The position numbers were made by a program, and so were the translations under genes. From NCBI GenBank assembly GCA_026004035.1, contig BPII01000004.1:1-64000 (forward strand): a stretch of DNA of 64,000 nucleotides, read 5' to 3'. The DNA is from Candidatus Sericytochromatia bacterium (GTDB taxonomy: Bacteria; Cyanobacteriota; Sericytochromatia; UBA7694; JACMQJ01). Positions 28,617 through 38,907 of the stretch are shown here, piece by piece. Below the pieces are notes generated by a model. That model ran no database searches. It was given only the letters and a program-made list of their open reading frames with translations, and was not told the DNA's origin. Numbering within the stretch: position 1 is the stretch's first letter; each line of letters opens with the position of its first letter.

Positions 28617-31600
28617 TTATTTTTTTATGTTAAAATTATTTATTGTTTCATTTATAAAAATTTCAAAATTACTTGTAGTAAATAAATCTTCAATAGATAA
28701 TTCACTTAATTTTTTAGATAATATACTTGAATAGTTGTTTATTTTAATTTTTAAATCATCACTTGAATATATAGATATAATTTTTTTATTTATTTCACAA
28801 ATACTAGTTTTTAAAAATTCATCATCTATTAAATCTTTTAAGTTATAGTTTGAAAAGGTTTTATTTAAATACTCAAATACTAAATATTTTATTTTATCCT
28901 TTATATTTAAAAATTCTATTTTTATTTGAAGATTTTTTAAAATTTTTATAAAAAGTTCTTTTTTATCATTTAAAAATTCATCTATATTATTAAATTCTAA
29001 AATACTTATTATATCTTCAATAGAGATATCTAAATTAATATTATTAAATATATTATAAAAAAAATCATCTAAATTTAAATGATTATAAACATCATTGATA
29101 ATTAAAATTAATTTATCTATATTGAATGTATCTTCTGATATTCCTATATCTCCTAATTTTTTATAAGATAATAATTCTATATATGAATTAATAATATTTT
29201 CAATTTCCAGTTCTTTATTTACAAAAAAATTATTTAGTTTTTCTTCTATAAGAACATTTATTATTTGTTTTATATCTGATTCTATATCAAATAAACTATT
29301 ACCTAAATCATACCAAATGTTTTCTTCAGTGTATTGTTGAAAGTTTTTTATAACATTTTCTATTATATTCTCCTTTTCTTTTTTTAATTTATTTATTGTC
29401 ACATCAAAAATAATACTTTTTGTTATTTTGTTAATGTTTAATTTAATATAATTTATAATTTCTCCATTAAAAAGAGTGTTAATTTCTTTTTCAGAAGATA
29501 GTTCATTACTTATAAAAGTATTTTTTATAATGTCATTAATAAAGTTATTTAAAGTTTTGTTTAAATAAGAACCAATACCTATTTTCTTTTCAAAATACAA
29601 ATATTGACTTATTCTAAAATTTTTATTTATATATTTGTCAATATTTAAATTATAAAAATCATACTTATATACAAAGTCTATTATTTTATTTATTTCTAAA
29701 TTTAAATTATAATTTTCAATTTCATTGTTAATAATTTTTATTATGTTTTCAGTTTTAATTATATCTGAAATTTTTTTACTATTTATGTAATTATGTATAA
29801 ATTTACTTATTAAGTTAGAAAATAAGATATTAGTTTTTTCAAAGAAGTAAAGTGAAATATCATCTACATTACTTATCTGAAATTTATCTATAGTAATCTC
29901 TTTTTTATCAATAAATATATTTTCATTTATTATTTTAATAATTTCCATATTATATAACTCAAATTTATTTTCATTTGAAAATTTTTGTTTTAGTTTAAAA
30001 ATAATTTCATCATTTATTTTTATTTCTTTAGAAATTACCTCTTTCAAAATTTTATTATTAATCTTTTTTGAGCTAAAAAAACTTATTAGAAATATTAATA
30101 ATGAAACTAAATTATTTATATGTATATTTATAAATTCAAATAATACAGAGTATATTATGGATAATTTTACTATTTCTTTATTTTTATCTTTTTTATTAAC
30201 TTCTTTTTTATAATATGAAATTATTTCTTCTTTATCAATAAAATTTTTTATTTTATCTAAAAAATTATTTTTAGCAATTTTAAATTTTTTAAAAATAGCA
30301 TTATAGACATCATTTTTATAATTTTCATTAATTTTTGAATAAATAATCTCATTTTTTATATTTGATATTATTTTCTCTTTATAATTTATTTGGTCAATAA
30401 AATCATTAAGTATTACTTTTATTTTTTCTTGTCCAAACATTAATAAGAATGGTAAATAATTTTTTATTGAATTAAATTTTTCTTCTGTAAAAAATTCCTT
30501 TAATTCTATTTCTTTGTATTTTATAAGATTATCTTTTAGCAAATTGTTAATTTTATCTTTAATAAAAATGTTAATAAGTACTGAAAAATTTATTTGCTTT
30601 TTATAAAAAAAGCTTATTATTTTATCTAAACTTAAGTTTAAAATATATTCAGAAATTTTTTCTGATAGGATATTTGATTTTGAAATTATAAAATTATAAG
30701 ATACATTAAAAACTTTATCTTGATTTAATCCTAATATATTAATAACATCATTTAAAGTTTTATTTTCAAGGAAACTAATTATTGCTTGTGTAAAGTCTAA
30801 ACTAGCACTTTTATTAAAATAATTTTCAAATTGTAATATTATTTTTTCAACAATATTAAAGCTTTCCGATACTTTTATACCAAGAAAAGATTTTATTAAA
30901 AGTTTTATCTGACCTAATAATTCTTGTTTTTCAAAATGTTCTTCAATAGTATTTTCAATAATAAAATCTATTTCATGTTTATTATCATTTATCCATTTTT
31001 TAACCGAATTCAATAGTGTATTTAAATTATTTTCTATAAAAAAGTAAAGTTTTACTTGTAAATTAGGATTTATAAGCTTTATTATAGGTGTATCATTTTT
31101 ACTTATTATTTTAAATACTTTATCTACTAAATCTTTTATAAATTCTTTAAAGAATGATTGATTTATAAAATTTTTTATTTATATATTCAGATAATATTTT
31201 TTTAGCATTATTACTATTTTTAAACAAATCTATAATTTTTTATATTATTTAATAATTCTAAAAAATTTATATTTTCAAAAATATTTTCAATGTTTATATC
31301 ATTAATTATTTTATTAGAAAATTTGTTTATATATTTATCATCTAAAAATAAAATGTTTTCTAACTTTTCATTTGATATCTTAGAGTATAGTAAAGATAAA
31401 AGATTAGACAAATCAGGTATTATTTCTTTCAAAATAATATTTACAATAATTTGTTTATTAAAATTTTCTTTTAACAAGTAATCTTTTATTGATATTTCAA
31501 GATTATTTTTTTCCAGAATGGTATCTATTATTTTCTTTATTCTATTTAATTCTTCTTCAGTTACTTTTTCTTCTAAATGTATAAAGTCTATTGTTTTTAA

Positions 31601-31726
31601 ATGAGTTATAAACTTTTCTTCTAATTCTGAATATTCTAAAGAAAAATCTATCTTGTCTTTATTTAAATACATTATTAAATAGTTAATTAAAAAAGATGAT
31701 ATAAATAAATATATATATTCCTGCAT
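28617..31726 (-). pseudogene. Giant membrane-anchored helical protein (possibly DUF445-like), two frame breaks
   Basis: Three frames rejoin into about 1035 residues. The first is 31726-31220, starting with a membrane helix (YIYLFISSFLINYLIMYL). A short middle piece reads IDLFKNSNNAKKILSEYI. The third continues FFKEFIKDLVDKVFKII into the 798-residue ORF. The joins are at A-runs near 31237-31247 and 31172-31182. Nearly everything is Ile/Asn/Lys/Phe-rich amphipathic helix with repeated patterns such as (I/L)NxxIxxxLN. The pattern of long helical repeats behind one membrane anchor recalls DUF445/UPF0754 proteins, but this is weak. No catalytic motif is visible. Such low-complexity composition partly reflects the AT bias. 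Confidence 0.45.
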
Positions 31727-31840
31727 TTATCAAAAAAATATTATTTTAACTAATTAAATCTATATTTTAACTTATACCTTCTTAAAAGTTTTTATTTTTT
31801 AATTATTTAAAAAGAATTATTTTAAGTTAAGTAAATTTTG

Positions 31841-32060
31841 TGTTACTGGACAATGTTATTTTTTGATAAGCTTAAAATCCTTTAATAAATATTTATAGTT
31901 ACAATTTTGTTTAATTATACTAAAATTCTTATATGTCAAGTAATTTATTAAAAACTTATAGTTTTTTTTAATTTTTTATACTTTACTTTTAACTATTAAT
32001 TATGCACCATTTATTATAAAAATTGGTATTACATTATTCATAACTTGATCCCAGTTCCCA
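31841..32060. repeat. Dispersed intergenic repeat, copy 1
   Basis: The first module (TGTTACTGGACAATGTTATT then TTTTGATAAGCTTAAAATCC) matches 40096-40135 directly. The next 135 bp (TTTAATTATACTAAAATT, ATGTCAAGTAATTTATTAAA, AATTATGCACCATTT, ATTGGTATTA) match 40222-40355 as the reverse complement at roughly 85-90% by eye. The end (CATTATTCATAACTTGA) matches 18831. It fills most of the divergent gap 31727-32154; otherwise only a promoter for bor is seen there. No ORF is shared among copies. Confidence 0.8.
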
Positions 32061-32113
32061 AATACTTAAGTATTTTTTTTATTTACAAAAATTAATTTTA
32101 AGCAAATTAATTA

Positions 32114-32122
32114 TGGTATAAT
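32114..32122 (+). promoter_or_regulatory. Extended -10 promoter of the bor-like gene
   Basis: TGG-TATAAT is an extended -10 with a perfect hexamer; transcription would begin near 32129. A strong ribosome site (GGAGAAG) lies 5-6 bases before the ATG at 32155. No convincing -35 box is present, which extended -10 promoters tolerate. Confidence 0.5.
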
Positions 32123-32154
32123 AAAGAAAATATTTATTTTTATGGAGAAGAGTA

Positions 32155-32448
32155 ATGAAAAAAACTTTACTAGTATCTTTATTTTTTATATTTTTGTCAA
32201 GTTGTGCTACTCAAACATTTAGAATACAAAATGGTTCATTTGATAAAGAACCAGCAGAAGAACAAATGGCAATGTTTTTTGTTGGTGGTTTAGGACAAAA
32301 ACAAGTAATAAATGCTGCTGAAATATGTGGCGGATATAATAAAATTGCTAAAGTAGAAACTGAATTAAGGTTTCTAGATGGTTTGCTTTCTTTCTTGAGT
32401 AGTGGGGTATTTACACCAAGAGTAGCTAGAGTATATTGTTTAAAATAA
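32155..32448 (+). CDS. bor: Bor/Iss family lipoprotein
   Basis: A 97-residue lipoprotein, the same length as phage lambda Bor. It has a signal peptide with lipobox FLSSC (lipidated Cys17) and the Bor pattern throughout: CATQTFRIQNG, FFVGGLGQKQVINAAEICGG, KVETELRFLDGLL, and TPRVARVYCLK with the paired Cys residues kept. In lambda lysogens Bor is an outer-membrane lipoprotein linked to serum resistance. There are no phage genes nearby, so this is a free-standing chromosomal copy. It is transcribed alone, facing nuoC with 2 bp between stops. A role at the cell surface is likely; resistance to a host factor is only inferred. Confidence 0.93.
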   Translation: MKKTLLVSLFFIFLSSCATQTFRIQNGSFDKEPAEEQMAMFFVGGLGQKQVINAAEICGGYNKIAKVETELRFLDGLLSFLSSGVFTPRVARVYCLK

Positions 32449-32450
32449 TT

Positions 32451-33005
32451 TTAATCTTTCAATCCTTTTTTGTAAGGATTTGATCTTTCTAATCCAAACT
32501 TAACATGTTCATCTTCTTCTGATTTTAATATATTAGTGTAGCTTTCAGGTTCTATTATCTTGTAATCTCTTCTACAAGTATGACCAATCCAATCATCTGT
32601 TGTAAGTATTCTTGTTAAATTTGGATGTCCTTCATATACTATTCCCATTAAATCATATGCTTCTCTTTCAAACCAATTAGCATTTGGGTAAATATCTGAA
32701 ACTGAATATCCTTTTGGATTATCTTTTGGATGATTAATTCTTATAGTAATTCGTCTTCTTGAATTATCTAAAATAGCATAAAGAGTATATAATGATATAT
32801 AGAAATTATCATCTTCAGCAGATGTTAAACAATTAAAGTAATCATATTTTTTTTCATTTTTTAAGAATTTAAAAACTTCTTTAGTTTTTTCTACAGGAAC
32901 TAAAACCATTGGTATTTCATTAGAATCAAAACCTAAGTCTTGAGACCCTTCAAATTTTTCTAATAAATCTTTAACTGTCTGTTTATCCTTAACAACTTCA
33001 GGCAT
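32451..33005 (-). CDS. nuoC: NADH-quinone oxidoreductase subunit C
   Basis: The 184-residue protein has the 30-kDa subunit signature ANWFEREAYDLMGIVYEGHPN, here with the core EREAYDLMGI near residues 112-121. It ends RDYKIIEPESY onward, without fusion to NuoD. It is part of the peripheral arm of complex I. The gene lies 21 bp after nuoA; nuoB, which normally sits between them, is missing from this place, as is nuoD downstream. It is transcribed with nuoA. Confidence 0.93.
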   Translation of the reverse strand: MPEVVKDKQTVKDLLEKFEGSQDLGFDSNEIPMVLVPVEKTKEVFKFLKNEKKYDYFNCLTSAEDDNFYISLYTLYAILDNSRRRITIRINHPKDNPKGYSVSDIYPNANWFEREAYDLMGIVYEGHPNLTRILTTDDWIGHTCRRDYKIIEPESYTNILKSEEDEHVKFGLERSNPYKKGLKD

Positions 33006-33026
33006 ATTTACCTCTTATAATTTTAA

Positions 33027-33380
33027 TTATGACCAATTTAAAGCACCTTTTTTCCAAGCATAGGCAAATCCAACTATTAAAATAAATAGAAATATAAACA
33101 TTTCTATTATTGCAAATAATCCTAATTTATTAAATGCAACTGCCCAAGGATATAAAAATATTGTTTCAATATCAAATATAACAAATATAAGAGCATAAAT
33201 ATAATATCTTATGTTAAATTGGATCCATGCATTACCAAAAGGCTTTATTCCGCATTCATAAGTTTGAACTTTTGATGATGTACTTATTCTTGGTTGCAAA
33301 ATTCTTGAAAGAACTATTGCTATTGTAGGAACTATAAAACCTAAAGCAGCCATAAATCCAAACTTAGCAAATTCTTCCAT
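33027..33380 (-). CDS. nuoA: NADH-quinone oxidoreductase subunit A
   Basis: The 117-residue protein has three membrane helices and the family core [20 protein letters not shown] followed by [15 protein letters not shown], with the conserved Cys loop and the acidic D-E pair of the helix. It links the membrane and peripheral arms of complex I near the quinone site. It starts 75 bp after the tuf stop, beyond a hairpin terminator, so its promoter should lie in that short gap or the terminator should leak. nuoC follows. Confidence 0.93.
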   Translation of the reverse strand: MEEFAKFGFMAALGFIVPTIAIVLSRILQPRISTSSKVQTYECGIKPFGNAWIQFNIRYYIYALIFVIFDIETIFLYPWAVAFNKLGLFAIIEMFIFLFILIVGFAYAWKKGALNWS

Positions 33381-33400
33381 TTTTTTTTACCTCTAAATTT

Positions 33401-33447
33401 AATAAAAAAAGGGCAACAAAAATAAGTTAGCCCTTTATTTTTTTATT
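33401..33447 (-). terminator. Rho-independent terminator after tuf
   Basis: AAAGGGC pairs with GCCCTTT (with an extra AAC/GTT pairing, one bulged base) around a short loop, and each side is flanked by a run of A or T. Read on the minus strand it follows the tuf stop by about 10 bp and is followed by a T-run. The symmetrical T-runs mean it could also work on the plus strand. Confidence 0.8.
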
Positions 33448-33455
33448 TTTAAAAA

Positions 33456-34673
33456 TTAAGCAAGTATTTCTGTAACAACACCAGAACCTACTGTTCTACC
33501 ACCTTCCCTTATAGCAAATCTCATTTGTAATTCAATAGCAACAGGTGATATTAATTCTACTTCCATTTGAACATTATCACCAGGCATAACCATTTCAACA
33601 CCTTCAGGTAAATGAATTGTACCGGTAACATCTGTAGTTCTTACATAAAATTGTGGTTTATATCCATTAACAAATGGTGTGTGTCTTCCTCCTTCTTCTT
33701 TAGTCAAAACATAAACTTCTGCTTTAAACTTAGTATGAGGTTTAATACTACCAGGTTTTGCTATAACTTGTCCTCTTTCTACTTCATCTTTATTAACACC
33801 TCTTAAAAGAAGTCCAACGTTATCACCTGCTATACCTTCATCTAGCTGTTTTCTAAACATTTCCACTCCAGTTACGGTAGTTTTCCTTGGAGCTTCATTT
33901 AATCCCACTATTTCAACTTCTTCTCCTACTTTTACTTTACCTCTTTCTATTCTTCCTGTAGCAACAGTTCCTCTACCAGTTATAGAAAATACATCTTCTA
34001 CAGCCATCAATAATGGTTTATCTATATCTCTAACAGGATCAGGTATGTAGTTATCAACAGCATCCATTAATTCCCAAATTTTGTCAACCCATTCATTTTG
34101 ACCTCTTTGAGTTCCTGGATTAGCCATCATTTGTTCGGAAGCTTTTAATGCAGAACCTCTTATTATTGGTACATCATCTCCTGGGAATTCATATTTACTT
34201 AATAGCTCTCTTACTTCCATTTCTACTAAATCAACTAATTCTGGATCATCAACCATATCAACTTTATTTAAGAAAACTACTAAGTAAGGAACATTAACTT
34301 GTCTTGCTAATAATATGTGCTCTCTTGTTTGTGGCATAGGTCCATCATTAGCTGAAACAACTAATATTGCACCATCCATTTGAGCAGCACCAGTAATCAT
34401 ATTTTTAATATAGTCTGCGTGTCCGGGACAATCTACGTGTGCATAATGTCTTTTTTCTGTTTCGTACTCAACATGAGCTGTATTAATAGTAATACCTCTT
34501 GCTTTTTCTTCAGGTGCAGCGTCTATTTCATCATATTTTTTAACCTTTGCTTTACCTGCAGCAGCAAGAACCATGGTAATAGCAGCTGTTAATGTAGTCT
34601 TACCATGGTCTACATGTCCTATTGTACCAATATTAACATGTGGCTTTGTTCTTTCAAACTTTTCTCTTGCCAT
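33456..34673 (-). CDS. tuf: Elongation factor Tu
   Basis: The 405-residue protein is a full-length EF-Tu: P-loop [10 protein letters not shown], effector [29 protein letters not shown], then domains 2 and 3 ending [13 protein letters not shown]. It delivers aminoacyl-tRNA to the ribosome as a GTP complex. Codon usage is less extreme here than in the neighbours, as expected of a highly expressed gene. AGGAG sits 7 bases before the ATG. It lies just downstream of three tRNA genes and shares their promoter, an old arrangement seen in many bacteria. Confidence 0.98.
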   Translation of the reverse strand: MAREKFERTKPHVNIGTIGHVDHGKTTLTAAITMVLAAAGKAKVKKYDEIDAAPEEKARGITINTAHVEYETEKRHYAHVDCPGHADYIKNMITGAAQMDGAILVVSANDGPMPQTREHILLARQVNVPYLVVFLNKVDMVDDPELVDLVEMEVRELLSKYEFPGDDVPIIRGSALKASEQMMANPGTQRGQNEWVDKIWELMDAVDNYIPDPVRDIDKPLLMAVEDVFSITGRGTVATGRIERGKVKVGEEVEIVGLNEAPRKTTVTGVEMFRKQLDEGIAGDNVGLLLRGVNKDEVERGQVIAKPGSIKPHTKFKAEVYVLTKEEGGRHTPFVNGYKPQFYVRTTDVTGTIHLPEGVEMVMPGDNVQMEVELISPVAIELQMRFAIREGGRTVGSGVVTEILA

Positions 34674-34727
34674 TTTTTTACTCCTAACTATTTACAACTA
34701 AAATATAAACTAAAAAATACTTGCTCA

Positions 34728-34800
34728 AGCCCACGACGAGGTTTGAACTCGTGACCTCATCCTTACCAAGGATGTGCTCTACCAGCTGAGCTACATGGGC
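34728..34800 (-). tRNA. tRNA-Thr(GGT)
   Basis: The reverse strand folds as a cloverleaf with acceptor GCCCATG/CGTGGGC, D arm AGCTCAGCTGGTAGAGC, anticodon stem CATCC/GGATG around TTGGTAA (anticodon GGT) and T arm with GTTCAAACC. The 3' CCA is not encoded. It is the third tRNA of the tuf transcript. Confidence 0.95.
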
Positions 34801-34805
34801 AGATA

Positions 34806-34888
34806 TGGGCGGAGAAGGATTCGAACCTTCGAACTCCGAAGAGGGCAGATTTACAGTCTGCTGCCATTGACCGCTCGGCCATCCACCC
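34806..34888 (-). tRNA. tRNA-Tyr(GTA)
   Basis: The reverse strand has acceptor GGGTGGA/TCCGCCC with discriminator A, D arm GGCCGAGCGGTCAATGGC, and anticodon stem GCAGA/TCTGC around CTGTAAA (anticodon GTA). The long variable arm CCCTCTTCGGAG and T arm GTTCGAATC follow, a class II tRNA. CCA is not encoded. Confidence 0.96.
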
Positions 34889-34892
34889 AAAG

Positions 34893-34965
34893 TGCCGGCA
34901 AGGGGATTCGAACCCGTGACCTGCTGATTACAAATCAGCTGCTCTACCAACTGAGCTATACCGGC
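34893..34965 (-). tRNA. tRNA-Thr(TGT)
   Basis: The reverse strand has acceptor GCCGGTA/TGCCGGC with discriminator A, anticodon stem GCTGA/TCAGC around TTTGTAA (anticodon TGT) and T arm GTTCGAATC. It is the first gene of the tRNA-tuf transcript. The tRNA-Gly that often sits in Thr-Tyr-Gly-Thr-tuf clusters is absent here. Confidence 0.96.
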
Positions 34966-34994
34966 ATATACAGATTAAAACTGTATAGTATGAA

Positions 34995-35023
34995 TTTATA
35001 ACAATAATATTTGTTTTAGTCAA
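34995..35023 (-). promoter_or_regulatory. Strong sigma-70-type promoter of the tRNA-tuf transcript
   Basis: On the minus strand TTGACT (35023-35018) and TATAAA (35000-34995) are 17 bp apart, placing the transcription start about 20 bp before the first tRNA. It is one of the best promoter matches in the window, fitting a stable-RNA operon. Confidence 0.75.
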
Positions 35024-35066
35024 GATTTATTTTGAATTAATTGTTTTTATTTTTGTTAAGTAAGTT

Positions 35067-36608
35067 CTATAAAATCTGAGTGATTGTAATTTGTTTACTT
35101 AAATTTTTTAATTTAAGTATAAGCATGTCATTAATATCAATTTCTAATTCTAAGTCAAATTTATCACCTAATGAAAAATTATCATTTTTAAATTTTATAA
35201 TTTTCTCTTCTATATCATTTTTTAAAATTTTTATATTTATACTTCCGTCTGAAATATTATTGTACTCTAATTCTACTTCATCATTAAGAATTTTAAGCAA
35301 AGATTTTGATTTAGAATATTTTTCATTTTTTTGAAATACATTTATTTTTTCCTCTATATTTTCATCATTTTTTAAAATAATATCTATAGTATAATTTAAG
35401 TTTTTTTCTATCAAATTTTTATCTTGAGAGTAATAAGCAAGTCCTATTGCAATAGTAGAATCTATTTTTGAATTTGAATTTTCTTTTGATATTGATATTA
35501 AATCTAATTCATTAAATCTACTTTTCAATTCTTTTTCTAATCCATATAAAGCAGAAGCACCACCGCATAAAACAGGTATTATGGAATCCTTATTATTTAC
35601 TTTACAAAAAATATTTAAAACTTTCTCAATATCTGAGTATATCAAAGATACATAGTATTTTAAAGCATTTTCATATATTTGTTTATTTACTATGAATGTA
35701 TTTTTTAAATTTATATCTATTACTCTTTTTCTATTAAATTTAACTATTTCAGATATGTAATTTTCCTTTATATTTTCTATCTCAAGCAATAATATTGAAA
35801 ATTTATCTTGATTTAATTTTATATAACTTATGTAATCACTTATAGTCTTTAATTTTAGTTTTGTAACTCTATCTATAATATCATAAATAGCATTTTTGTT
35901 TATACTATCAAAAATAGTAAATGCTGTAAAAACTACATCAAAAAAATGTCCAGCATAGTTACTTCTATAGTTTATATTATAGATATCTAGTTTTTTATTT
36001 TTATCATTATATTTTGAAAATGAAATATCAAAAGTGGATGCCCCTATGTCTAAAATCATTATGTTCTTATTTGCTATATCTTTCAATGATTTTTTATAAA
36101 CTGCTATAGTAGCTGCTATTGGTTCAGATAATATATAAACTTCTCCAAAGTCCCATAGATTAAATAATGTTTCATAGTAAAGTTTCTTTTTATCAATATT
36201 CCAAGATTGAGGAATACCTACACATAAATTTCTTAATGCTCCTGATAATAAAATACTAAAATCAAATTTTTTGATTTTTTCTATAATTTTTTTTATGCCA
36301 TACTCAAATAATTTTTCTGGTAGTATAGGAAAATATGGTTTTTCTTCTTCTAATATATATGATTTATATCTTCCTGATATCCAAGAATAATCATGAATGT
36401 ATTCTTTATGAATATAGTAAGATTTTACTTCTGAACCTATTTCTATATTGTTACTATTTTTATTTTGAGCTATATAATTTTTTATAGAAATGTTACCATC
36501 TAAGTTTATTAATCTTAAATCACTTCTTCCTAATTTATCATAACCTACAGCAACAGTAACTATATTTTCAGCTCCAAAATCTATACCTATATCTATGAAA
36601 TTCTCCAT
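35067..36608 (-). CDS. Hsp70/actin-like ATPase of unknown function
   Basis: The 513-residue protein has the Hsp70/actin ATPase core: phosphate-1 loop IDIGIDFGAENIVTVAVGYD, connect-1 YILSEPIAATIAVYK, phosphate-2 IMILDIGASTFDISF, and the adenosine motif VLCGGASALYGLEKEL near residue 350. After residue 390 comes a beta-rich tail unlike the DnaK peptide-binding domain in length, so it is not a second DnaK. Related proteins act as dedicated chaperones or scaffolds. The ATG overlaps the stop of the 135-residue protein by one base. It is the last gene in the DUF475/HerA-like cluster. Role unknown. Confidence 0.7.
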   Translation of the reverse strand: MENFIDIGIDFGAENIVTVAVGYDKLGRSDLRLINLDGNISIKNYIAQNKNSNNIEIGSEVKSYYIHKEYIHDYSWISGRYKSYILEEEKPYFPILPEKLFEYGIKKIIEKIKKFDFSILLSGALRNLCVGIPQSWNIDKKKLYYETLFNLWDFGEVYILSEPIAATIAVYKKSLKDIANKNIMILDIGASTFDISFSKYNDKNKKLDIYNINYRSNYAGHFFDVVFTAFTIFDSINKNAIYDIIDRVTKLKLKTISDYISYIKLNQDKFSILLLEIENIKENYISEIVKFNRKRVIDINLKNTFIVNKQIYENALKYYVSLIYSDIEKVLNIFCKVNNKDSIIPVLCGGASALYGLEKELKSRFNELDLISISKENSNSKIDSTIAIGLAYYSQDKNLIEKNLNYTIDIILKNDENIEEKINVFQKNEKYSKSKSLLKILNDEVELEYNNISDGSINIKILKNDIEEKIIKFKNDNFSLGDKFDLELEIDINDMLILKLKNLSKQITITQIL

Positions 36609-37015
36609 TAATCAGAATCTCTACTAAACTTTTTCTTTGGGACTAAGTACTCTATTCTTATTTTTTTGTTAGATAATTTAGCTAATTTTTCTATATAATG
36701 AACATATGGATTTTCATCTATTTTAAATAAAATAATATAGTCAGAATGATAAACAGTTAAATCATTTCTTGGAAAAGTAAAAGTTTTATATTTTATATAA
36801 AATTTTCTTAATTTTTTCTCATCTTCAAATTCATAGTCTTCCAGTTTATAAATAACATAATCTATATTGTTTTTATTTGAATATTCCTGAACTACTTTTT
36901 GTAATCCGAAAGGGTGATTATCGCAAATTATTAATTCAATTTCAGCTCTTGGTAAAAAAAATAATAAGTTTAAATTTAAATCTTCTAATGTGTTACCTAA
37001 TACTGAAACTTTCAA
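36608..37015 (-). CDS. Small Rossmann-like (SLOG-type?) protein
   Basis: The 135-residue protein has alternating strands and helices: KVSVLGNTLEDL, EIELIICDNHPFGLQKVV, IDYVIYKLEDYE, and DYIILFKIDENPYVHYIEKL. This resembles a minimal nucleotide-binding Rossmann fold such as SLOG domains, which sense or bind nucleotides. The assignment is tentative. It sits 4 bp after the HerA-like gene and overlaps the ATG of the actin-like ATPase gene, so the three are tightly linked. Confidence 0.45.
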   Translation of the reverse strand: MKVSVLGNTLEDLNLNLLFFLPRAEIELIICDNHPFGLQKVVQEYSNKNNIDYVIYKLEDYEFEDEKKLRKFYIKYKTFTFPRNDLTVYHSDYIILFKIDENPYVHYIEKLAKLSNKKIRIEYLVPKKKFSRDSD

Positions 37016-37019
37016 TTAG

Positions 37020-38661
37020 TTACTCCGGCCAAAATTCATTAATTCTTTCTTCAGCTTTTTTATTTAATTCATTACTATTTTTATCTACATAATTTAAAGA
37101 TTTATAAAACTCACTATCATAATTCCTTGTTCTTATAACAACTGGCATAGGAACAGCATAACCTAATATAAGTGCTTGTTGTTTAGGATCCATTTGAGAT
37201 AAAACAGTTTTTAAAGTACTTGCACCACTAACACCTGTAAATACAGCATCAATATCTTTATCATCGTTTAGTAAAGCTGTTATTCTTGTTCCAATTTGAG
37301 AAAGAACCTCACTATCTATTCCTGATGGTCTTTGATCAACAATTAGTAAAGTTACGAAATATTTTCTCATTTCTCTAGCAATTGTGCCGAATATTGTCGA
37401 TTTTGCAATAGATGGCTCTAAAAATTTATGAGCTTCTTCTATTGTTATCATTAATTGTTTTGGCTTAGGTTTATTATTTGGATCAGCATTATATATTTCA
37501 GCTGCTTCAACATATTTTTTATGTATTCTTCTAGTTATTATATTTGTTGCAAGCATGTAACTTAATAAATTATTTTGAGAGCCAAACTCTAAAATAACAT
37601 GCTTACCTTTTTCTAAATAAGTAATTAAGTCATTTATTAAATCTTTATGAACAAAAGATTTTAACATATTTTAAGCTTTCTATTCTTTGTAATTTTCTTT
37701 GTAATGATCTTAAAGCTCCAATATGTCCTTTTCCTGTGCTAACAAATTCTTCTATATCTTCATTTGTCATGTTCAAGAAATGTTTAAGCCAATCTTTGCC
37801 CTCTCTTTCTTTAAGTGCTATTGCTGATTCTATACTAGCTTCAGATAAATTTAGTTCATGTTTTAACAAAGCTATATCTTCTATTTCTATTTGATCCATT
37901 GATATAAATAACTCATGTGAATGAGTTATTCCTCTTCTTTGTGTAGATTCTTTATCTAGAGTAAAAACTTCTACTTTATTATTAAATAATTGCTTTAATC
38001 CTTTTACTGTAAATTCTCCTTTATTTTCACTTCTAGCTTGCCATCCATACTCATTATGCATATCAAATATTAAATTCACAGCAGCTTCTTTATGTATTAT
38101 TCCACTTAGTATCAATCTTGTAAGAAAAGATTTTCCTGTTCCTGATTTGCCAAATATTCCATTACTTCTTTCTACAAATTTATTTAAATCTATACAAACA
38201 GGTATATTCATATCAAGAGGTTGACCTATATAAAACATTTTTTTATCTTCGTTTTTATCATCTTCAGATCCAAAAACTATTTTAAAATCATCTTCACTGG
38301 CTTCAAAAACACTAGAGAAATGAGAAGGAAGAGTTTTAACAGGTTTTAACTCCTCTTGATTAGATTGTTTATTTTTTTCTAACATTAACATTGGTTGGAT
38401 ATTCACAGTAGCAAAAGTCCCACTACCATATAAAATTTCTGATATAAAATCATCATTTCTTGGAGGATCTAATAATATTTTTTGATTTGAAGAACTCAAA
38501 GATAAATCTGTTATCATAGAAAAAAATCTATTTTTTTTTCCTTCTATAACAACAAATTTACCTACTCTTATATCCTCTACTGATTTATCATTACTTAATT
38601 TCATTTCTAAACCAGTAGATAATGAACCTTGAGTTATTACTCCTAAATGATTATTACTCAT
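37020..38661 (-). pseudogene. HerA-like (DUF87) hexameric ATPase, one frame break
   Basis: Two overlapping frames join near 37655-37665, where removing one A from AAAA links LKYVK to SFVHKDLINDL, giving about 546 residues. The HAS-barrel N-terminus (FVVIEGKKNRFFSMITDL) precedes Walker A GIFGKSGTGKSFLTRL (about residues 166-181), FDMHNEYGW, Walker B MITIEEAHKFLEP, sensor DQRPSGIDSEVLSQ and the Arg finger region. HerA-family ATPases move DNA, usually with the NurA nuclease, and appear in several defence systems. No NurA is next to it. The 81-residue gene overlaps its start by 8 bp. Confidence 0.82.
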
Positions 38662-38899
38662 CTAATTCACTATTAAGAAAACCTATTAATTGTTCTTTAT
38701 TCATTCTTAAAAATCTATTTGCATCTTTTATATCAAGACCTAATTTTGATAATTTATTATCAAAAAAATAAACTATAAAATTTCCTTCACCTCTTTTTTG
38801 AATTTTACAAACTCCTGTTTTTACATACAAAGTAACTTGTCCCATATTTCTTTCTTTTTTACTTTCTAAAAAGTTTATTATCTCTTCTACTTTATTCAT
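38654..38899 (-). CDS. Small hypothetical protein coupled to the HerA-like gene
   Basis: An 81-residue protein with a helical start (EEIINFLESKKERNMGQ), two or three short strands (VTLYVKTGVCKIQKRG, NFIVYFFDN) and a C-terminal helix ending in LNSELDE. I know no family. It overlaps the HerA-like start by 8 bp and follows DUF475 by 8 bp, so it is co-translated. An adaptor or NurA-substitute role would be pure guesswork; no nuclease motif is seen. Confidence 0.5.
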   Translation of the reverse strand: MNKVEEIINFLESKKERNMGQVTLYVKTGVCKIQKRGEGNFIVYFFDNKLSKLGLDIKDANRFLRMNKEQLIGFLNSELDE

Positions 38900-38907
38900 A
38901 AAAACTC

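Noticed and set aside
32155..32448. Prophage indicated by bor
   Set aside because: No integrase, structural or lysis genes lie within 20 kb on either side.
33612..34592. Plus-strand frames inside tuf
   Set aside because: Shadows of a highly conserved minus-strand gene with no ribosome site.
34684..35001. Open frames on both strands over the tRNA genes
   Set aside because: They read through three well-folded tRNAs; their protein sequence is just tRNA-derived.
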